Counted from the stretch's first letter, positions 17,311 to 27,920 are shown. The stretch: DNA of 64,000 nt from Achromobacter sp. AONIH1 (GCF_002902905.1 NZ_CP026124.1:1426001-1490000); one strand, 5' to 3'. Program-made: numbers and translations. The notes: generated by a model from the letters alone, not told the origin.

Positions 17311-18246
17311 TTGCAGCGAATTCTTCCGCGCGGCGAGATCGAAGCGCTAGACCACAACCGCATTCCCCGCATCCAGCTGCCCGAGCGCGCCAGCGTGTTC
17401 GCCACGCGCGCCGCGCGCCTGCGTCATCTGGCGGCCGAAAGCCCGGTGGGCGACTACCTGCGGCTGATGGCCGACCTGGTCGACGCCCAGCACCGCGCCC
17501 TGCAGGACTGCCAGCCGCCCGGCGCCGACGAGGACCGCATATCGCTGGCCCAGGCCCATGGCATGCCGCCGCTGCAGGCGGTGGGCTGGCCGCGCGACCC
17601 GCTGTGGCGGGCCATCCTGGCGCGGCTGGTCGACGAGGTCGCCAGGACGCCCGGCACGCCCGCCGAGGCCGCCGAGGTCTGCGCCGCGCTGCGCCGCGCC
17701 GTGGACGAGGACCCCGAGGCGCTGGAGGACCTGGCCGAAGCCGTGCTGGCCGAGCAGGACCACGGCGTCGACGGCGCCGCCGCGCCCTTCGTTATGGCGG
17801 CCCTGCAGGTCTACTGGACCAGCCTGGCCAGCCGTTTCGATGAGAAGCAGCTGCCGGTGACCAGCCCCTTCGGCGTCTGTCCGGTCTGCGCCAGCCTGCC
17901 GGTGGCCAGCATCGTGCGCGTGGGCGGCCAGTTCGAGGGCTACCGCTACCTGTGCTGCAGCCTGTGCTCGACCCAGTGGCACATGGTGCGCGTGAAGTGC
18001 TCGCACTGCGAGGACGTGGAATCGGTGGCCTATCAGGCCATCGAAGGCCGCTCCGAGGCCATCAAGGCGGAGACCTGCGACCACTGCCACAGTTATCGCA
18101 AGATCTTCTACCAGGACAAGGATCTGCACGTCGAGCCGGTGGCCGACGACCTGGCCAGCCTGATGCTGGACGTGCTGGTCGGCGAGGCCGGCTACGCCCG
18201 CGCCAGCGGCAATCCCTTGCTGTGGAACGGCACGGAGGAAGAATGA
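17311..18246 (+). CDS. fdhE: formate dehydrogenase accessory protein FdhE
   Basis: 311 aa from a TTG start with GGAG six bases upstream. The alternative GTG at 17287 falls inside the terminator hairpin arm, so TTG 17311 is preferred; it gives [10 protein letters not shown]. The C-terminal half carries four C-x-x-C pairs (C-P-V-C, C-S-L-C, C-S-H-C, C-D-H-C), the rubredoxin-like zinc/iron site of FdhE. The protein acts in the cytoplasm on formate dehydrogenase before Tat export. Its stop overlaps the selA ATG (ATGA), tying enzyme maturation to selenocysteine synthesis in one operon. Confidence 0.93.
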   Translation: MQRILPRGEIEALDHNRIPRIQLPERASVFATRAARLRHLAAESPVGDYLRLMADLVDAQHRALQDCQPPGADEDRISLAQAHGMPPLQAVGWPRDPLWRAILARLVDEVARTPGTPAEAAEVCAALRRAVDEDPEALEDLAEAVLAEQDHGVDGAAAPFVMAALQVYWTSLASRFDEKQLPVTSPFGVCPVCASLPVASIVRVGGQFEGYRYLCCSLCSTQWHMVRVKCSHCEDVESVAYQAIEGRSEAIKAETCDHCHSYRKIFYQDKDLHVEPVADDLASLMLDVLVGEAGYARASGNPLLWNGTEEE

Positions 18247-19682
18247 GCGCCGTCCCGTCGTCCGCTGGCGCCGCCCAGGCCGCCGCCGTTTCCGACATTC
18301 CTTCGCTCGACCGGCTGTTGAACGCCGACGCGCTGCGGCCGGCGCTGGACGCCCACGGCCGCACCCAGGTGGTGGCGGCGCTGCGCCAGGATCTGGACGC
18401 GCTGCGCCAGCGCGCGCTGCAGGGCGGCCTGACGCGCGCCGAGCTGGACGCGGCGGCCGTGGCGGGCCGCGTGGACGCCGCGCTGGCCCGCGCCACGGCG
18501 CCGCGCCTGCGCGCCGTGCACAACCTGACCGGCACCGTGCTGCACACCAACCTGGGCCGCGCGCTGCTGCCCGACGAGGCCGTGGCCTCGGTGCTGCGCG
18601 CGCTGACCTCGCCGGCCAACCTGGAGTTCGACCTGGACACGGGCGGGCGCGGCGACCGCGACGATCTGGTCGAGGGCCTGCTGCGCGAGCTGACGGGAGC
18701 CGAGGCGGCTACCGTGGTCAACAACAATGCCGCCGCCGTGCTGCTGATGCTCAACGCGCTGGCGGACCGGCGCGAAGTGGTGGTGTCGCGCGGCGAGCTG
18801 GTCGAGATCGGCGGCGCCTTCCGCATCCCCGACATCATGAAGCGCGCCGGCGCCAAGCTGATCGAGGTGGGCACCACCAACCGCACCCACGCCGCCGACT
18901 ACGAGAACGCCATCGGCCCGCGCACCGCGATGCTGATGAAGGTGCATTGCAGCAACTACGCCGTCACCGGCTTCACCAAGAGCGTGAGCGTGGCCGAGGT
19001 GGCCGCCCTGGCGCATGCGCGCGGCCTGCCGGCCACGGTGGACCTGGGCAGCGGCACGCTGGTGGACCTGGCCCAGTTCGGCCTGCCGAAAGAAGATACG
19101 GTGCGCGAGACCATCGCCGCCGGCGCCGACCTGGTCACCTTCAGCGGCGACAAGCTGCTGGGCGGCCCGCAGGCCGGCCTGCTGGTGGGCCGCGCCGACC
19201 TGATCCGCAAGATCAAGAAGAACCCGCTCAAGCGCGCGCTGCGCGTGGGCAAGCTGACGCTGGCCGCGCTGGAGCCGGTGCTGGCCCTGTACCGCGCGCC
19301 GGAGTTCCTGGCCGACCGCCTGACCACGCTGCGCCTGCTGACGCGGCCGCAGCGCGAGATCCAGGCGCTGGCCGAACGGCTGCGCGGCGCGCTGGCGCAC
19401 GCGGCCGGTTCCGCTTTCGAGGTCGAGGCCGTGCCCATGTACAGCCAGATCGGCAGCGGCGCTTTGCCGGTGAACCAGCTGCCCAGCTACGGGCTGGCGG
19501 CGCGCCATCGCGGCCCGGGCCGGCCGGGGCGGCACCTGGACAGGCTGGAAGCCGCGCTGCGCGGCCTGCCGGTGCCGGTGATCGGCCGCATCGCCGACGA
19601 TGCGCTGTGGCTGGACCTGCGCTGCCTGGAAGCGCGCGACGAGGTCGCCTTCGCCGCGCAGCTGGCGGAGCCCATCCTGTGA
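18243..19682 (+). CDS. selA: L-seryl-tRNA(Sec) selenium transferase
   Basis: 479 aa, start ATG overlapping the fdhE stop. SelA is a PLP enzyme that converts Ser-tRNA(Sec) to Sec-tRNA(Sec) with selenophosphate. The N-terminal tRNA-binding helices are followed by [16 protein letters not shown] and the PLP site [14 protein letters not shown]. Length and motifs are typical (E. coli SelA about 463 aa). It is translationally coupled on both sides: fdhE ends over its start and its stop overlaps the selB GTG. Confidence 0.95.
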   Translation: MSAVPSSAGAAQAAAVSDIPSLDRLLNADALRPALDAHGRTQVVAALRQDLDALRQRALQGGLTRAELDAAAVAGRVDAALARATAPRLRAVHNLTGTVLHTNLGRALLPDEAVASVLRALTSPANLEFDLDTGGRGDRDDLVEGLLRELTGAEAATVVNNNAAAVLLMLNALADRREVVVSRGELVEIGGAFRIPDIMKRAGAKLIEVGTTNRTHAADYENAIGPRTAMLMKVHCSNYAVTGFTKSVSVAEVAALAHARGLPATVDLGSGTLVDLAQFGLPKEDTVRETIAAGADLVTFSGDKLLGGPQAGLLVGRADLIRKIKKNPLKRALRVGKLTLAALEPVLALYRAPEFLADRLTTLRLLTRPQREIQALAERLRGALAHAAGSAFEVEAVPMYSQIGSGALPVNQLPSYGLAARHRGPGRPGRHLDRLEAALRGLPVPVIGRIADDALWLDLRCLEARDEVAFAAQLAEPIL

Positions 19683-21646
19683 TCGTCGGCACCGCGGGCC
19701 ATATCGACCACGGCAAGACCACGCTGGTGCGCGCCCTGACGGGCGTGGACACCGACCGCCTCAAGGAAGAAAAGGCGCGCGGCATTTCCATCGAGCTGGG
19801 CTATGCCTACACGCCGCTGGACAATGGCGACGTGCTGGGCTTCATCGACGTGCCCGGCCACGAGAAGCTGGTGCACACCATGGCCGCCGGCGCCAGCGGC
19901 ATCGACTTCGGCCTGCTGGTCGTGGCGGCCGATGACGGCGTCATGCCGCAGACGCGCGAGCATCTGGCCATCCTGTCGCTGCTGGGCGTGGCGCGCGGCG
20001 CGGTGGCGCTGACCAAGGCCGACCGCGCCGACGCGGCGCAGCTGGCGGCGGCGCGCGACGGCATCGCCGCATTGACGGCGGGCACCTTCCTGGACGGCGC
20101 GCCGGTGTTCGAACTGTGCGCCGCGCAGGCTAGCGACGCCGGCACGGAACGGCTGCGGCGTCATCTGCACGAGGCGGCCCAGGCGCTGGGCCAGCGCCGC
20201 GACGACGGCCTGTTCCGGCTGGCCGTGGACCGCGTTTTCACGCTGGCGGGCCACGGCACGGTGGTGACCGGCACGGCGCACGCCGGCCTGGCGCGAGCGG
20301 GCGACGAAAGCGCCGACCTGCGGTTGATGCCGGCCGGCGAACGGCTGCGGGTGCGCGGCATCCACGCGCAGAACCGGCCCAGCGAAACCGGCGCGGCCGG
20401 ACAACGCTGCGCGCTCAACCTGGCCGGCATCGACAAGAATGCGATCGCGCGCGGCGACTGGGTGGCGGACGCGCGTTGCTTCCTGCCCTCGCGCCATGTG
20501 GATGTGGAACTGACGCTGCTGCCGGGTGGTGAGGCCGATGCCGCCGGCGCGGCCGGCACGGTGCGCGCCTGGACGCCGCTGCATGTGCATATCGGCGCGG
20601 CCCGCCATCTGGCGCATGCCGTGCCGCTGTCGGCGGAAACGCTGGCGCCGGGCCAGTCCGGCTGGGCGCAGCTGGTGTTCGACGCGCCGGTCTGCGCCAT
20701 GCCCGGCGACCGCTACATCGTGCGCAACGCGCAGGCCACGCGCACGGTGGGCGGCGGCCGCGTGCTCGATCCGAATGCGCCGGACCGCAAGCGGCGCGCG
20801 CCGGCGCGGCTGCAATGGCTGCGCGCGCTGGCGGCGATGCTGGACGGCGCGGATCTCGCGCCGCTGCTGGAACAGGCGACGCTGGGCCTGGACGAAGCCG
20901 CCTTGCAGCGCCTGACCGGCCGCGACGCGCGCGCGCTGGCGGCGCCTGCCGGGGCGCGATGGCTGGCCGGCCGCACGCCGCAGGCGCCCCGCACGCTGAT
21001 CCTGGCCGCGCAGTGGGACGCGCTGCGCGCCAAGGCCGAGCAGGCGCTGGCGGCCTTCCATCAGGCCGCGCCCGACGAGCCCGGCCCGGACGGCGCGCGG
21101 CTGCGCCGCATGGCGCTGCCGGCCATGCCGGACGCCTTGTGGCAGGTGCTGCTGGACGATCTGCAAGCGCAAGGACGGATCGCGCGCAACGGGCCCTGGC
21201 TGCATCTGCCGGGACATGCCGCGACGTTGTCCGATGATGAAACCGCGCTGGCCGGCGCGCTGCTGCCGTTGCTGGCCGAGGGCCGCTACGATCCGCCCTG
21301 GGTGCGCGACCTGGCGCGCCTGCGCGGCGAGCCGGAAGAGCGCGTGCGGCTGCTATTGCGCAAACTGCTGCGGCGTGGCGAGGTGGCGCAGGTGGTGAAG
21401 GATCTGTTCTATCACCGTGACCGCGTGCGCGAGCTGGCGACGCTGGCGCGCGGACTGGCGGCCGCGCCCGCCGGGCTCAACGCCGCGGCGTTCCGCGACG
21501 CGACCGGCCTGGGGCGCAAGCGCGCGATCCAGATCCTGGAGTTCTTCGATCGCGTCGGCTACACGCGGCGCGTGCGCGACAATCACGTGCTACGCGGCGA
21601 AAGCGCCTACGCGCTTGGGCAAGCGGCGGCAGAGCCGGTATCATAG
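19679..21646 (+). CDS. selB: selenocysteine-specific elongation factor SelB
   Basis: 655 aa from a GTG that overlaps the selA stop (GTGA). The G-domain shows [12 protein letters not shown] at the N-terminus, D-V-P-G-H-E-K and T-K-A-D, followed by EF-Tu-like beta domains and a C-terminal half of winged helices that bind the SECIS hairpin. It delivers Sec-tRNA to the ribosome at the fdnG UGA. The starting residues M-I-V-G-T match the family, so no upstream extension is needed. selC begins 12 bp after its stop, probably on the same transcript. Confidence 0.95.
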   Translation: MIVGTAGHIDHGKTTLVRALTGVDTDRLKEEKARGISIELGYAYTPLDNGDVLGFIDVPGHEKLVHTMAAGASGIDFGLLVVAADDGVMPQTREHLAILSLLGVARGAVALTKADRADAAQLAAARDGIAALTAGTFLDGAPVFELCAAQASDAGTERLRRHLHEAAQALGQRRDDGLFRLAVDRVFTLAGHGTVVTGTAHAGLARAGDESADLRLMPAGERLRVRGIHAQNRPSETGAAGQRCALNLAGIDKNAIARGDWVADARCFLPSRHVDVELTLLPGGEADAAGAAGTVRAWTPLHVHIGAARHLAHAVPLSAETLAPGQSGWAQLVFDAPVCAMPGDRYIVRNAQATRTVGGGRVLDPNAPDRKRRAPARLQWLRALAAMLDGADLAPLLEQATLGLDEAALQRLTGRDARALAAPAGARWLAGRTPQAPRTLILAAQWDALRAKAEQALAAFHQAAPDEPGPDGARLRRMALPAMPDALWQVLLDDLQAQGRIARNGPWLHLPGHAATLSDDETALAGALLPLLAEGRYDPPWVRDLARLRGEPEERVRLLLRKLLRRGEVAQVVKDLFYHRDRVRELATLARGLAAAPAGLNAAAFRDATGLGRKRAIQILEFFDRVGYTRRVRDNHVLRGESAYALGQAAAEPVS

Positions 21647-21658
21647 GCGGGCCTTCGC

Positions 21659-21754
21659 GGAAGGCATCCGTGCCCGGCGGCACGGCCGGGCTTCAAACCC
21701 GGTTGGGGGCGTCAGACGTTCCCAGGTAGGTTCGACTCCTGCTGCCTTCCGCCA
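21659..21754 (+). tRNA. selC: tRNA-Sec (anticodon TCA)
   Basis: 96 nt including an encoded CCA at 21752-21754. An 8-bp acceptor stem pairs GGAAGGCA with TGCCTTCC. The anticodon arm CGGGCTTCAAACCCG places TCA in the loop, a long variable arm follows, and the T-loop is GGTTCGACTCC. These are the traits of bacterial selC, which is decoded by SelB. It sits directly after selB and 32 bp from the end of the convergent thioredoxin-like gene. Confidence 0.96.
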
Positions 21755-21786
21755 TCCCTCTTGCGCCCGATGCCGCGCGCGGCGCT

Positions 21787-22326
21787 TCAGGCCCGCAGCA
21801 TGCGCGTGACGACGCCGCTGACGCGGTCGGCCTTCCAGTCCAGTTCGCCCAGATGCCATTGGCGCGCCGCGCCGCCTCGGTCGATCAGGTAGTTGGCCGG
21901 CAGACCCACCGCATTCCATGCCTTGGCCGCCGCGCTGTTGCGGTCGTGCAGCACCGTGCCGGCGACCGGCCATTTGGCGAGAAAGGTGCTGACCTTCGCC
22001 AGCGACTCGCCCACGTTCACCGCGACCAGCCGCAGACCTTCCTCGCGGTGCCGCCGCGCCATCGCCGACATCAGCGGGATTTCGTCGCGGCAGGGATCGC
22101 ACCAGGTGGCCCAGAAGCTCAGCATCACGACACTGCCGCGCCAGGCCGAAAGCTTGTGTTCGCGGCCGGACAGGTCGGGCAGGATCAGCGGCGGCGTGGG
22201 CGAGGTCCAGGCCGCCCAGTCCGGGCCGGTGGCGGACTTGAGCGCGTCGTCCGAGGCGGCGCGCGCCGCCAGCGGCAGCGCGGCCAGCGCGAGGCCCGAT
22301 TGCAGGAAGTGGCGGCGGCTGAACAA
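21787..22326 (-). CDS. TlpA/ResA-type thioredoxin-like protein
   Basis: 179 aa. The N-terminus S-R-R-H-F-L-Q-S-G-L-A-L with an Ala signal region looks like a Tat or Sec signal, so the protein is periplasmic. F-W-A-T-W-C-D-P-C-R-D-E supplies the C-x-x-C redox site; the cis-Pro region reads G-L-P-A-N-Y-L-I-D. It probably reduces or isomerises disulfides in exported proteins. It lies on the opposite strand between selC and selD, 19 bp after the transglutaminase-like gene and likely in an operon with it. A link to selenoprotein folding is possible but not shown. Confidence 0.87.
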   Translation of the reverse strand: MFSRRHFLQSGLALAALPLAARAASDDALKSATGPDWAAWTSPTPPLILPDLSGREHKLSAWRGSVVMLSFWATWCDPCRDEIPLMSAMARRHREEGLRLVAVNVGESLAKVSTFLAKWPVAGTVLHDRNSAAAKAWNAVGLPANYLIDRGGAARQWHLGELDWKADRVSGVVTRMLRA

Positions 22327-22345
22327 GGCGGACGGTCCGTGGCCG

Positions 22346-23461
22346 TCAGGCCGGGAGCTGGCGCGCCGTCAGGCGGTAGCGGAAGCTGTCGGGGTCCAGG
22401 CTGTCCATGCGCCCGGCGGCTGTCTCGCCATTGGGATACATCAGGAAAGGAACCGGGCCGAGGCCGGAGCCGGGCAAGGCCACGTCGTGGCCGTGGTTGA
22501 AGGCCACCCAGTTCATCTCCCAGGCGCCGAACAGCATCACGCGCGCCGCGCGCACCTGCGGATTGTTGATCGGCAATTCGCCCGGCGGCTCTTCCAGCAT
22601 CACCTTGCGCACGTCGGCCGGGTCGACCGGCACCCAGCCGTGGCTGGCGGCGTAGAACTCGGCGCGGCAGTGCTGGGCGCGGGTGACGTCGCCGGCCTTG
22701 CCCAGGCTTCTGTAGCCCAGTTGCGAATCGGCCACGCGCAGCCCGTAGGCGTCGCGCGCGGGGATGCCTGCGGCGCGCGCCAGCGCCACGAACAGCGCAT
22801 TGATGTCGGCGCACTTGCCGTTCAGGTCATTGGCCGTGAGCATGTAGCGCACGTCGCCCACGCCGCAGCCTCGGGTGGAGGCCGTGCGGCAGGTGTTCTC
22901 GACCACCCATTCGTAGATCGCGCGCGCCCGCGCCAGATCGCCGCTGTGGCCGCGCGTGATGCGGTCGGCGGTGGCCTTGACGATGCCGTCGGTGGGCAGC
23001 AGATCGGTGGGCTTGAGGTATTCACGCAGCGTCGCCGCGCTTTCGGGCCGGAAGTTGGCGGGCGCGGGCTGGTCCAGGTCGACGCGGCGGTTGCGCGTCT
23101 GGAAGCGGCTGATGACCGTGATCCTGCGTATGTCCGGGTTTTCAGGCCATTGCGCGGCCAGCATGCGCACGCCATAGCCGGGGGCCTGCGCCAGGCTGGC
23201 GGTGCCGCCGCCCTCGATGCGCCAGACGGTCTGCGCGCCGCGCTGGTAGTCGGTGTCGGCGCTGTCGGGCATGGGAATCCAGAGGCGGGCCTGGGCCCCG
23301 GGATCTTCGATGCTGATGTCGGCGGTCAGCTCGAAGGCGCGCCAGTCGGCGGAGACGGTGGCGGTGCGCTCCTGCGCCAGCGCGGAGCCGGCGAGCGTCG
23401 CGCCGGCGGCGCACAGGGCGCCCGAGGCGCCGGTGATACGGAGAAAGTCGCGGCGGTCCAT
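22346..23461 (-). CDS. transglutaminase-like cysteine peptidase domain protein, exported
   Basis: 371 aa from ATG 23461 with GAGGG upstream; a GTG at 23476 would add 5 residues. M-D-R-R-D-F-L-R-I-T-G is a clear Tat-type signal. The transglutaminase-like core has Cys in N-G-K-C-A-D-I-N-A-L-F, His in A-A-S-H-G-W-V-P-V and Asp in D-P-A-D, the catalytic triad of the superfamily. Such bacterial proteins are mostly periplasmic peptidases of unknown substrate. It is co-oriented with the downstream TlpA-like gene. Confidence 0.85.
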   Translation of the reverse strand: MDRRDFLRITGASGALCAAGATLAGSALAQERTATVSADWRAFELTADISIEDPGAQARLWIPMPDSADTDYQRGAQTVWRIEGGGTASLAQAPGYGVRMLAAQWPENPDIRRITVISRFQTRNRRVDLDQPAPANFRPESAATLREYLKPTDLLPTDGIVKATADRITRGHSGDLARARAIYEWVVENTCRTASTRGCGVGDVRYMLTANDLNGKCADINALFVALARAAGIPARDAYGLRVADSQLGYRSLGKAGDVTRAQHCRAEFYAASHGWVPVDPADVRKVMLEEPPGELPINNPQVRAARVMLFGAWEMNWVAFNHGHDVALPGSGLGPVPFLMYPNGETAAGRMDSLDPDSFRYRLTARQLPA

Positions 23462-23598
23462 ATAGCCCTCACGCACGGTGAAGTGTGGCTGTCGGTGCGC
23501 CCTGGCGGGCGGCCGTCCCTTGCTGCCTGCTGCCTGGCCATGATAGGCCCATCATGGGCGCGGTGCTATCCTTTTTCGGTCTACATATGGAGAACCCT

Positions 23599-24660
23599 AT
23601 GAACCAGAATGCAGCGGCCCCGGCCGTGCCGCGCCTGACCTCGCTGTCGCATGGCGGCGGCTGTGGCTGCAAGATCGCGCCGGGCGTGCTGTCCGAGCTG
23701 CTGGCCCGTTTCGGTCCGGCGGCCAGCTACCCGAACCTGATGGTGGGCACCGAGACCGCGGACGATGCCGCGGTCTACAAGCTCAACGACGAGCAGGCGC
23801 TGATCGCCACCACCGATTTCTTCATGCCCATCGTCGACGATCCCTACGACTTCGGCCGCATCGCCGCGACCAACGCGCTCTCGGACGTCTATGCCATGGG
23901 CGGCACGCCCATCATGGCGCTGGCCATCGTCGGCATGCCGATCAACGTGCTGCCGCACAGCGTCATCGCCGACATCCTGCGCGGCGGCGAATCGGTCTGC
24001 GCCGAGGCGGGCATTCCGGTGGCCGGCGGCCACAGCATCGATTCGGTCGAGCCCATCTATGGTCTGGCGGCAATGGGGCTGGTGCATCCCGGCCGCGTCA
24101 AGCGCAATGCCGATGCGCGCGCCGGCGACGTGCTGATCCTGGGCAAGGCGCTGGGCGTGGGCATCCTGTCCGCCGCGCTGAAGAAAAACCGGCTGGACGA
24201 GGCCGGCTACCGCGTCATGATCGACACAACCACGCGGCTCAACCGGCCCGGCGCCGCGTTGGCGGCGATGGAGGGTGTGCACGCCATCACCGACGTGACC
24301 GGGTTCGGCCTGCTCGGCCACGCGCTGGAAATGGCGCGCGGCGCGGGCCTGACCGCTCATCTGCGGCGCGCTGCGCTGCCCTGGCTGCCGGGCGTGCAGG
24401 CCTACGCGGCCGATGGCGTGATCACCGGCGCGTCGGGCCGCAACTGGGCGTCCTATGGCGCTTCCGTGAAGCTGGCGGATGACGTGACGGCTGTGGAACG
24501 CGCGCTGTTGACCGATCCGCAGACCTCGGGCGGTCTGCTGGTGGCTTGCGCGCCGGAAGCGGCCCAGGCGGTGCTGGACCTGTTCCGCAGCCAGGGCTTC
24601 GACCAGGCGGCCGTGGTTGGCGAGATGGGCGCGGGCGCGCCCGAGGTGCGGGTCGGCTGA
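23599..24660 (+). CDS. selD: selenophosphate synthase (selenide, water dikinase)
   Basis: 353 aa from ATG 23599, which has GGAG six bases upstream. Makes selenophosphate from selenide and ATP for SelA. The N-terminal loop S-H-G-G-G-C-G-C-K carries Cys22, equivalent to the catalytic Cys17 of E. coli, so here SelD is itself not a selenoprotein. [14 protein letters not shown] and G-G-H-S-I-D mark the ATP/Mg site. It completes the Sec pathway begun by selA, selB and selC 2 kb upstream but is separated from them by two genes on the other strand, so it needs its own promoter. Confidence 0.95.
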   Translation: MNQNAAAPAVPRLTSLSHGGGCGCKIAPGVLSELLARFGPAASYPNLMVGTETADDAAVYKLNDEQALIATTDFFMPIVDDPYDFGRIAATNALSDVYAMGGTPIMALAIVGMPINVLPHSVIADILRGGESVCAEAGIPVAGGHSIDSVEPIYGLAAMGLVHPGRVKRNADARAGDVLILGKALGVGILSAALKKNRLDEAGYRVMIDTTTRLNRPGAALAAMEGVHAITDVTGFGLLGHALEMARGAGLTAHLRRAALPWLPGVQAYAADGVITGASGRNWASYGASVKLADDVTAVERALLTDPQTSGGLLVACAPEAAQAVLDLFRSQGFDQAAVVGEMGAGAPEVRVG

Positions 24661-24668
24661 GTCCCGCG

Positions 24669-24692
24669 CGGGCCGCGCCGGCGCGCGGCCCG
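24669..24692. terminator. GC-rich hairpin between convergent selD and LTA-synthase-like genes
   Basis: CGGGCCGCGC (24669-24678) and GCGCGGCCCG (24683-24692) form a perfect 10-bp stem with a CGGC loop. No clear T-tract follows on either strand, so its role as a bidirectional terminator is inferred from position only. Confidence 0.4.
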
Positions 24693-24700
24693 ATCCCGCC

Positions 24701-26755
24701 TTATTTGCGCAGGTGGCCCTGTTCCTGCACCTGCAGGTTGATCTGCCACTCCATCAGCGCCGGATAGGCGTTCAATCTGACGTGCTCCGCCCATTCCTCG
24801 GCCGTGGCGTCGCGCTCGGCCGCCAGGGCCAGGCCCGACGGGCCGGCCCAGGGCCGGATCCGGCTGGGGCGCTGGGGTTGGTAGGCGCCGGCCTGCGTGA
24901 GCATCAGATAGGGCGCGTTGAAACCGAAGCACCAGCCGCTGTCCGGATGCCGCGCCAGCAGGTCGCAGCCGGATTGAAAGTACGGGGCCTGCGAGAGGCT
25001 CAGCTGATAGAGCGTCGGCATGATGTCCTTGTGGCTGCCGATCCGCTCGCGGTCATAGACGGCATTGGCGCGGTAGGCCGGCGGGGCGTACACATAGAAC
25101 GGCACCGCGCGGGCCAGCGCCGCGTCGTTCGGGTCCTGGTAGTCCACGCCCAGGATGTTGTGGTCGCCGGTGGCCGCGATGATGGTGCGGGCGCCGGCGG
25201 ACGAGGCCTTCACGCGCGTGATGAAGCCGCCCAGCTGGTCGTTGGCGTAGCGCAGCGTGCCCAGCACGTCGTCGATCCCGGTCCAGTCATGGAAATGCTT
25301 GGCCCGCGTCGCTTCGTCCAGCGCCAGGTCGCGCCCGCCGGCGCCGGGCGGCGGCGTGAAGGGGGGGTGATGGGTGGTCGACAGCGCCATGATGAACAGG
25401 GGCTGGCCGGCGCGGTCGGCCTCGGCCAGCCGTTCCTCCATGTAGCGGAACATGTATTCGTCGGGCACGCCCCAGGTGCCGATCTGCGCCTCGGGATAGC
25501 GCTGGCGCAGCGTCTGCTGGTCGATGAACTCGTGCGCGCCCTGCTGGCGCACGAAGGGGCCCAGGTTGCGCCAGGTGGCCGTGCCCGAGGTGACGAACAG
25601 CACCCGGTAGCCGCGCTGCAGGTACGGCGCGAAGGCATTGCCGGCGAATTTGGCCGATGCCGCCGACGACTGGCCGATGGCCTTCATGGGGCTGCGCACC
25701 AGCAGCCGGGCCAGCGAATCGATGGTGCCGTTGCCTTCGGAGACGAAGCGGTCGAAGCGCCAGTCGGATTCCCAATGCGGCCGCAGCGCGCCCAGCAGGT
25801 CGCGCCCGGGGGCGTCGAGCGAGCTGAGGTGATGGCCCATGCTTTCCATGACCTGCAGCACGACGTGCGGCGGGCGCTCGCGCGCGGCGGGGTTCAATGC
25901 CGTGACGGCCATGAAGGGTTCCAGGCCGTCGCCAGGGCGGCCCAGGAAGCGCTGGTTCAGCAGCTGTCCTTCGCGCTGCGTCACCGGTGCAAAGCGCTTG
26001 TCGTTGTCGCGGTCGGCCAGGGCCCAGGAAAAGGCCGAGATGCCGTTGGGCGCGATGTCGTTGAGCAGCGCGACCGCGGACAGATTGGTGTCGTCCTTGT
26101 TCAAGGGGAACTTGCTGATCGAGCCACGGCAGGCCAGCACCGTGATGCCGATGATCAGCAGCAGCCGCAGCGCGCAGGCGAGGGCCGAGCGCGGTTTTGG
26201 CAAGGCCCGCTCCAGCCGCGCGCGCCATTTCGCGGTCAGCCACCATGTGGCCGCCAGCACGGCCGACAACAGCAGGCCGGCGCGCAGCACGGGATAGCCC
26301 TGCCACACGGTGCCCAGGACGGCCGAGGTGTCTTCGTCGATCAGGCCGAACACGAAGACGTCGATCGAACGGGCAAAGGTGGCGTAGTAGAAAACGCTGA
26401 TCACCGTGGCGGCGGTGAACAGCATCGCCATCACCGCGCCCAGCGCGGACTGCCAGCGCAGCCAGCCGCGCTGCAGCCGGGGGAAGGCGGCGATCGCCAG
26501 GCCGGCCAGCAGCGGCGCCGAAAAGGCGATGGCGGCGACCTTGATGTCGAACAGCAGGCCGATGGTCAGCGAGCGGCCGACGTCTGCCGATGAGGCTATG
26601 TACAGCGACGGCGGCGCGTGCTTGGCCAGCAGGTAGGCGCGGCCGGCGAACTGCGCCAGCACGCTGACCAGCCAGGGGGCCAGCAGGAGCAGGAAAGACT
26701 GCTGGAAGTTCTGGAACCAGCCTTGCCAGGAAAAAACCGGACGGGAAAGCTTCAT
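24701..26755 (-). CDS. LTA synthase / OpgB-like sulfatase-fold membrane phosphotransferase
   Basis: 684 aa from ATG 26755 (a TTG at 26764 is less likely; neither has a strong ribosome-binding site). About five N-terminal membrane segments within 1-190 are followed by a large periplasmic alkaline-phosphatase-superfamily domain. V-V-L-Q-V-M-E-S-M-G holds the metal-binding Glu, the Thr in N-G-T-I-D-S-L is the probable nucleophile, and A-T-G-D-H-N gives the Asp-His metal pair. The family transfers phosphoglycerol or phosphoethanolamine to envelope glycans or lipids. The region just upstream is AT-rich and may hold the promoter. The exact acceptor is unknown. Confidence 0.82.
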   Translation of the reverse strand: MKLSRPVFSWQGWFQNFQQSFLLLLAPWLVSVLAQFAGRAYLLAKHAPPSLYIASSADVGRSLTIGLLFDIKVAAIAFSAPLLAGLAIAAFPRLQRGWLRWQSALGAVMAMLFTAATVISVFYYATFARSIDVFVFGLIDEDTSAVLGTVWQGYPVLRAGLLLSAVLAATWWLTAKWRARLERALPKPRSALACALRLLLIIGITVLACRGSISKFPLNKDDTNLSAVALLNDIAPNGISAFSWALADRDNDKRFAPVTQREGQLLNQRFLGRPGDGLEPFMAVTALNPAARERPPHVVLQVMESMGHHLSSLDAPGRDLLGALRPHWESDWRFDRFVSEGNGTIDSLARLLVRSPMKAIGQSSAASAKFAGNAFAPYLQRGYRVLFVTSGTATWRNLGPFVRQQGAHEFIDQQTLRQRYPEAQIGTWGVPDEYMFRYMEERLAEADRAGQPLFIMALSTTHHPPFTPPPGAGGRDLALDEATRAKHFHDWTGIDDVLGTLRYANDQLGGFITRVKASSAGARTIIAATGDHNILGVDYQDPNDAALARAVPFYVYAPPAYRANAVYDRERIGSHKDIMPTLYQLSLSQAPYFQSGCDLLARHPDSGWCFGFNAPYLMLTQAGAYQPQRPSRIRPWAGPSGLALAAERDATAEEWAEHVRLNAYPALMEWQINLQVQEQGHLRK

Positions 26756-27002
26756 CTGCGCCAATAGGTAAAAAAGAGCCTGCCCGCCAACGGCTGGGCC
26801 GGGCGGCGCGGGATGCTGCGGACTGCTTCTGGGAAAAGCGCGACGTCAGCGTCGCGCGGGGGCGTGCGGGGCAGGGCGCGTCCGATAGGTTGTTTGCATC
26901 ATTGCGGAGGCGTTTCGCTGCAGGCCGACGGCATTCTAGCGAAGTCGCGGCCGGTCTTTATAAAGTTCTGTATAAATTTGTCCTCATGGGCCGCCAGGGT
27001 AA

Positions 27003-27920
27003 TCAGTCCCCCAATCCGCGCGCCGTGGCCGCCGCCTGCTCCGTCAGCCAGCGCGTCACCACGTCGGCGTCGGGCGTGCTGCGGCGGGCGTTGCGGACCA
27101 GCCAGTAGGCGTGTTCGGTGGCGCTGGCCGGTTGTCCGCCCACGGCCGCCAGCCGGCGATCGGCCAGCATGGGCGCGATCAGCGCCAGGCGGCCCAGCGC
27201 GATGCCGTGGCCGGCCAGGGCCGCGTGCACGATCTGGTCGTACTGGTTGAAGCGCAGCATGCCCTTGGGCCGCACGCGCGACAGGCCGCGCGCGCTGAGC
27301 CATTCGGACCATTGCAGCCAGGGCCGGCTCGGGTCGTCGAATTCCAGCAGCACGTGGCGCTGCAGTTCGCGCGCGTCCAGGCCGCGCACGTCCAGCGTGG
27401 GGTGCGCCACCGGCACCACCGATTCGTCGAACATCCAGGCGGCGCCGTCGGGCACGGTGTCGCGCAGACTGTAGCGGATGGCGATGTCCACGCTTTCGCG
27501 GTCGATGTCGATGACCCGGTTGTCGGCCGCCACGCGCACATCGATGTCCGGGTGCGCCGCCTGGAAGTCGCCCAGGCGCGGCAGCAGCCACAGCGAGGCC
27601 ACGCCGATGGTGGTGGTGACGGTGACCGGGGTGCGGCGCTCGGGCGCGCGCAGCTGCTCGGTCAGGTCGCCGAGCTGGGCCAGCCAGATATCGGCCATGC
27701 GGAACAGCCGGGCGCCTTCCGACGTGAAGGACACGCTGCGAAAGCCGCGCACCAGCAGCGGCACGCCCAGGTGCGCCTCCAGCGCCCGAATCTGGCGGCT
27801 GACGGCGGACTGGGTCACATGCAGGTCCTCGGCGGCCAGCGTGATGCTCATGCGCCGCCCCACGGCCACGAAGCCTCGGACCAGATCAAGCGGGGGCAGT
27901 TTGGCCAGTGGGTATGACAT
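27003..27920 (-). CDS. LysR-family regulator, GcvA-like
   Basis: 305 aa. L-P-P-L-D-L-V-R-G-F-V-A-V at the start, then V-T-Q-S-A-V-S-R-Q-I-R-A-L-E and S-E-G-A-R-L-F, give the LysR helix-turn-helix in the GcvA style (P-L-x-x-L-R-x-F). The effector domain fills the rest. It is divergent from the DUF2917/DsbA-like pair across 144 bp, which it may regulate. The inducer is unknown. Confidence 0.87.
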   Translation of the reverse strand: MSYPLAKLPPLDLVRGFVAVGRRMSITLAAEDLHVTQSAVSRQIRALEAHLGVPLLVRGFRSVSFTSEGARLFRMADIWLAQLGDLTEQLRAPERRTPVTVTTTIGVASLWLLPRLGDFQAAHPDIDVRVAADNRVIDIDRESVDIAIRYSLRDTVPDGAAWMFDESVVPVAHPTLDVRGLDARELQRHVLLEFDDPSRPWLQWSEWLSARGLSRVRPKGMLRFNQYDQIVHAALAGHGIALGRLALIAPMLADRRLAAVGGQPASATEHAYWLVRNARRSTPDADVVTRWLTEQAAATARGLGD

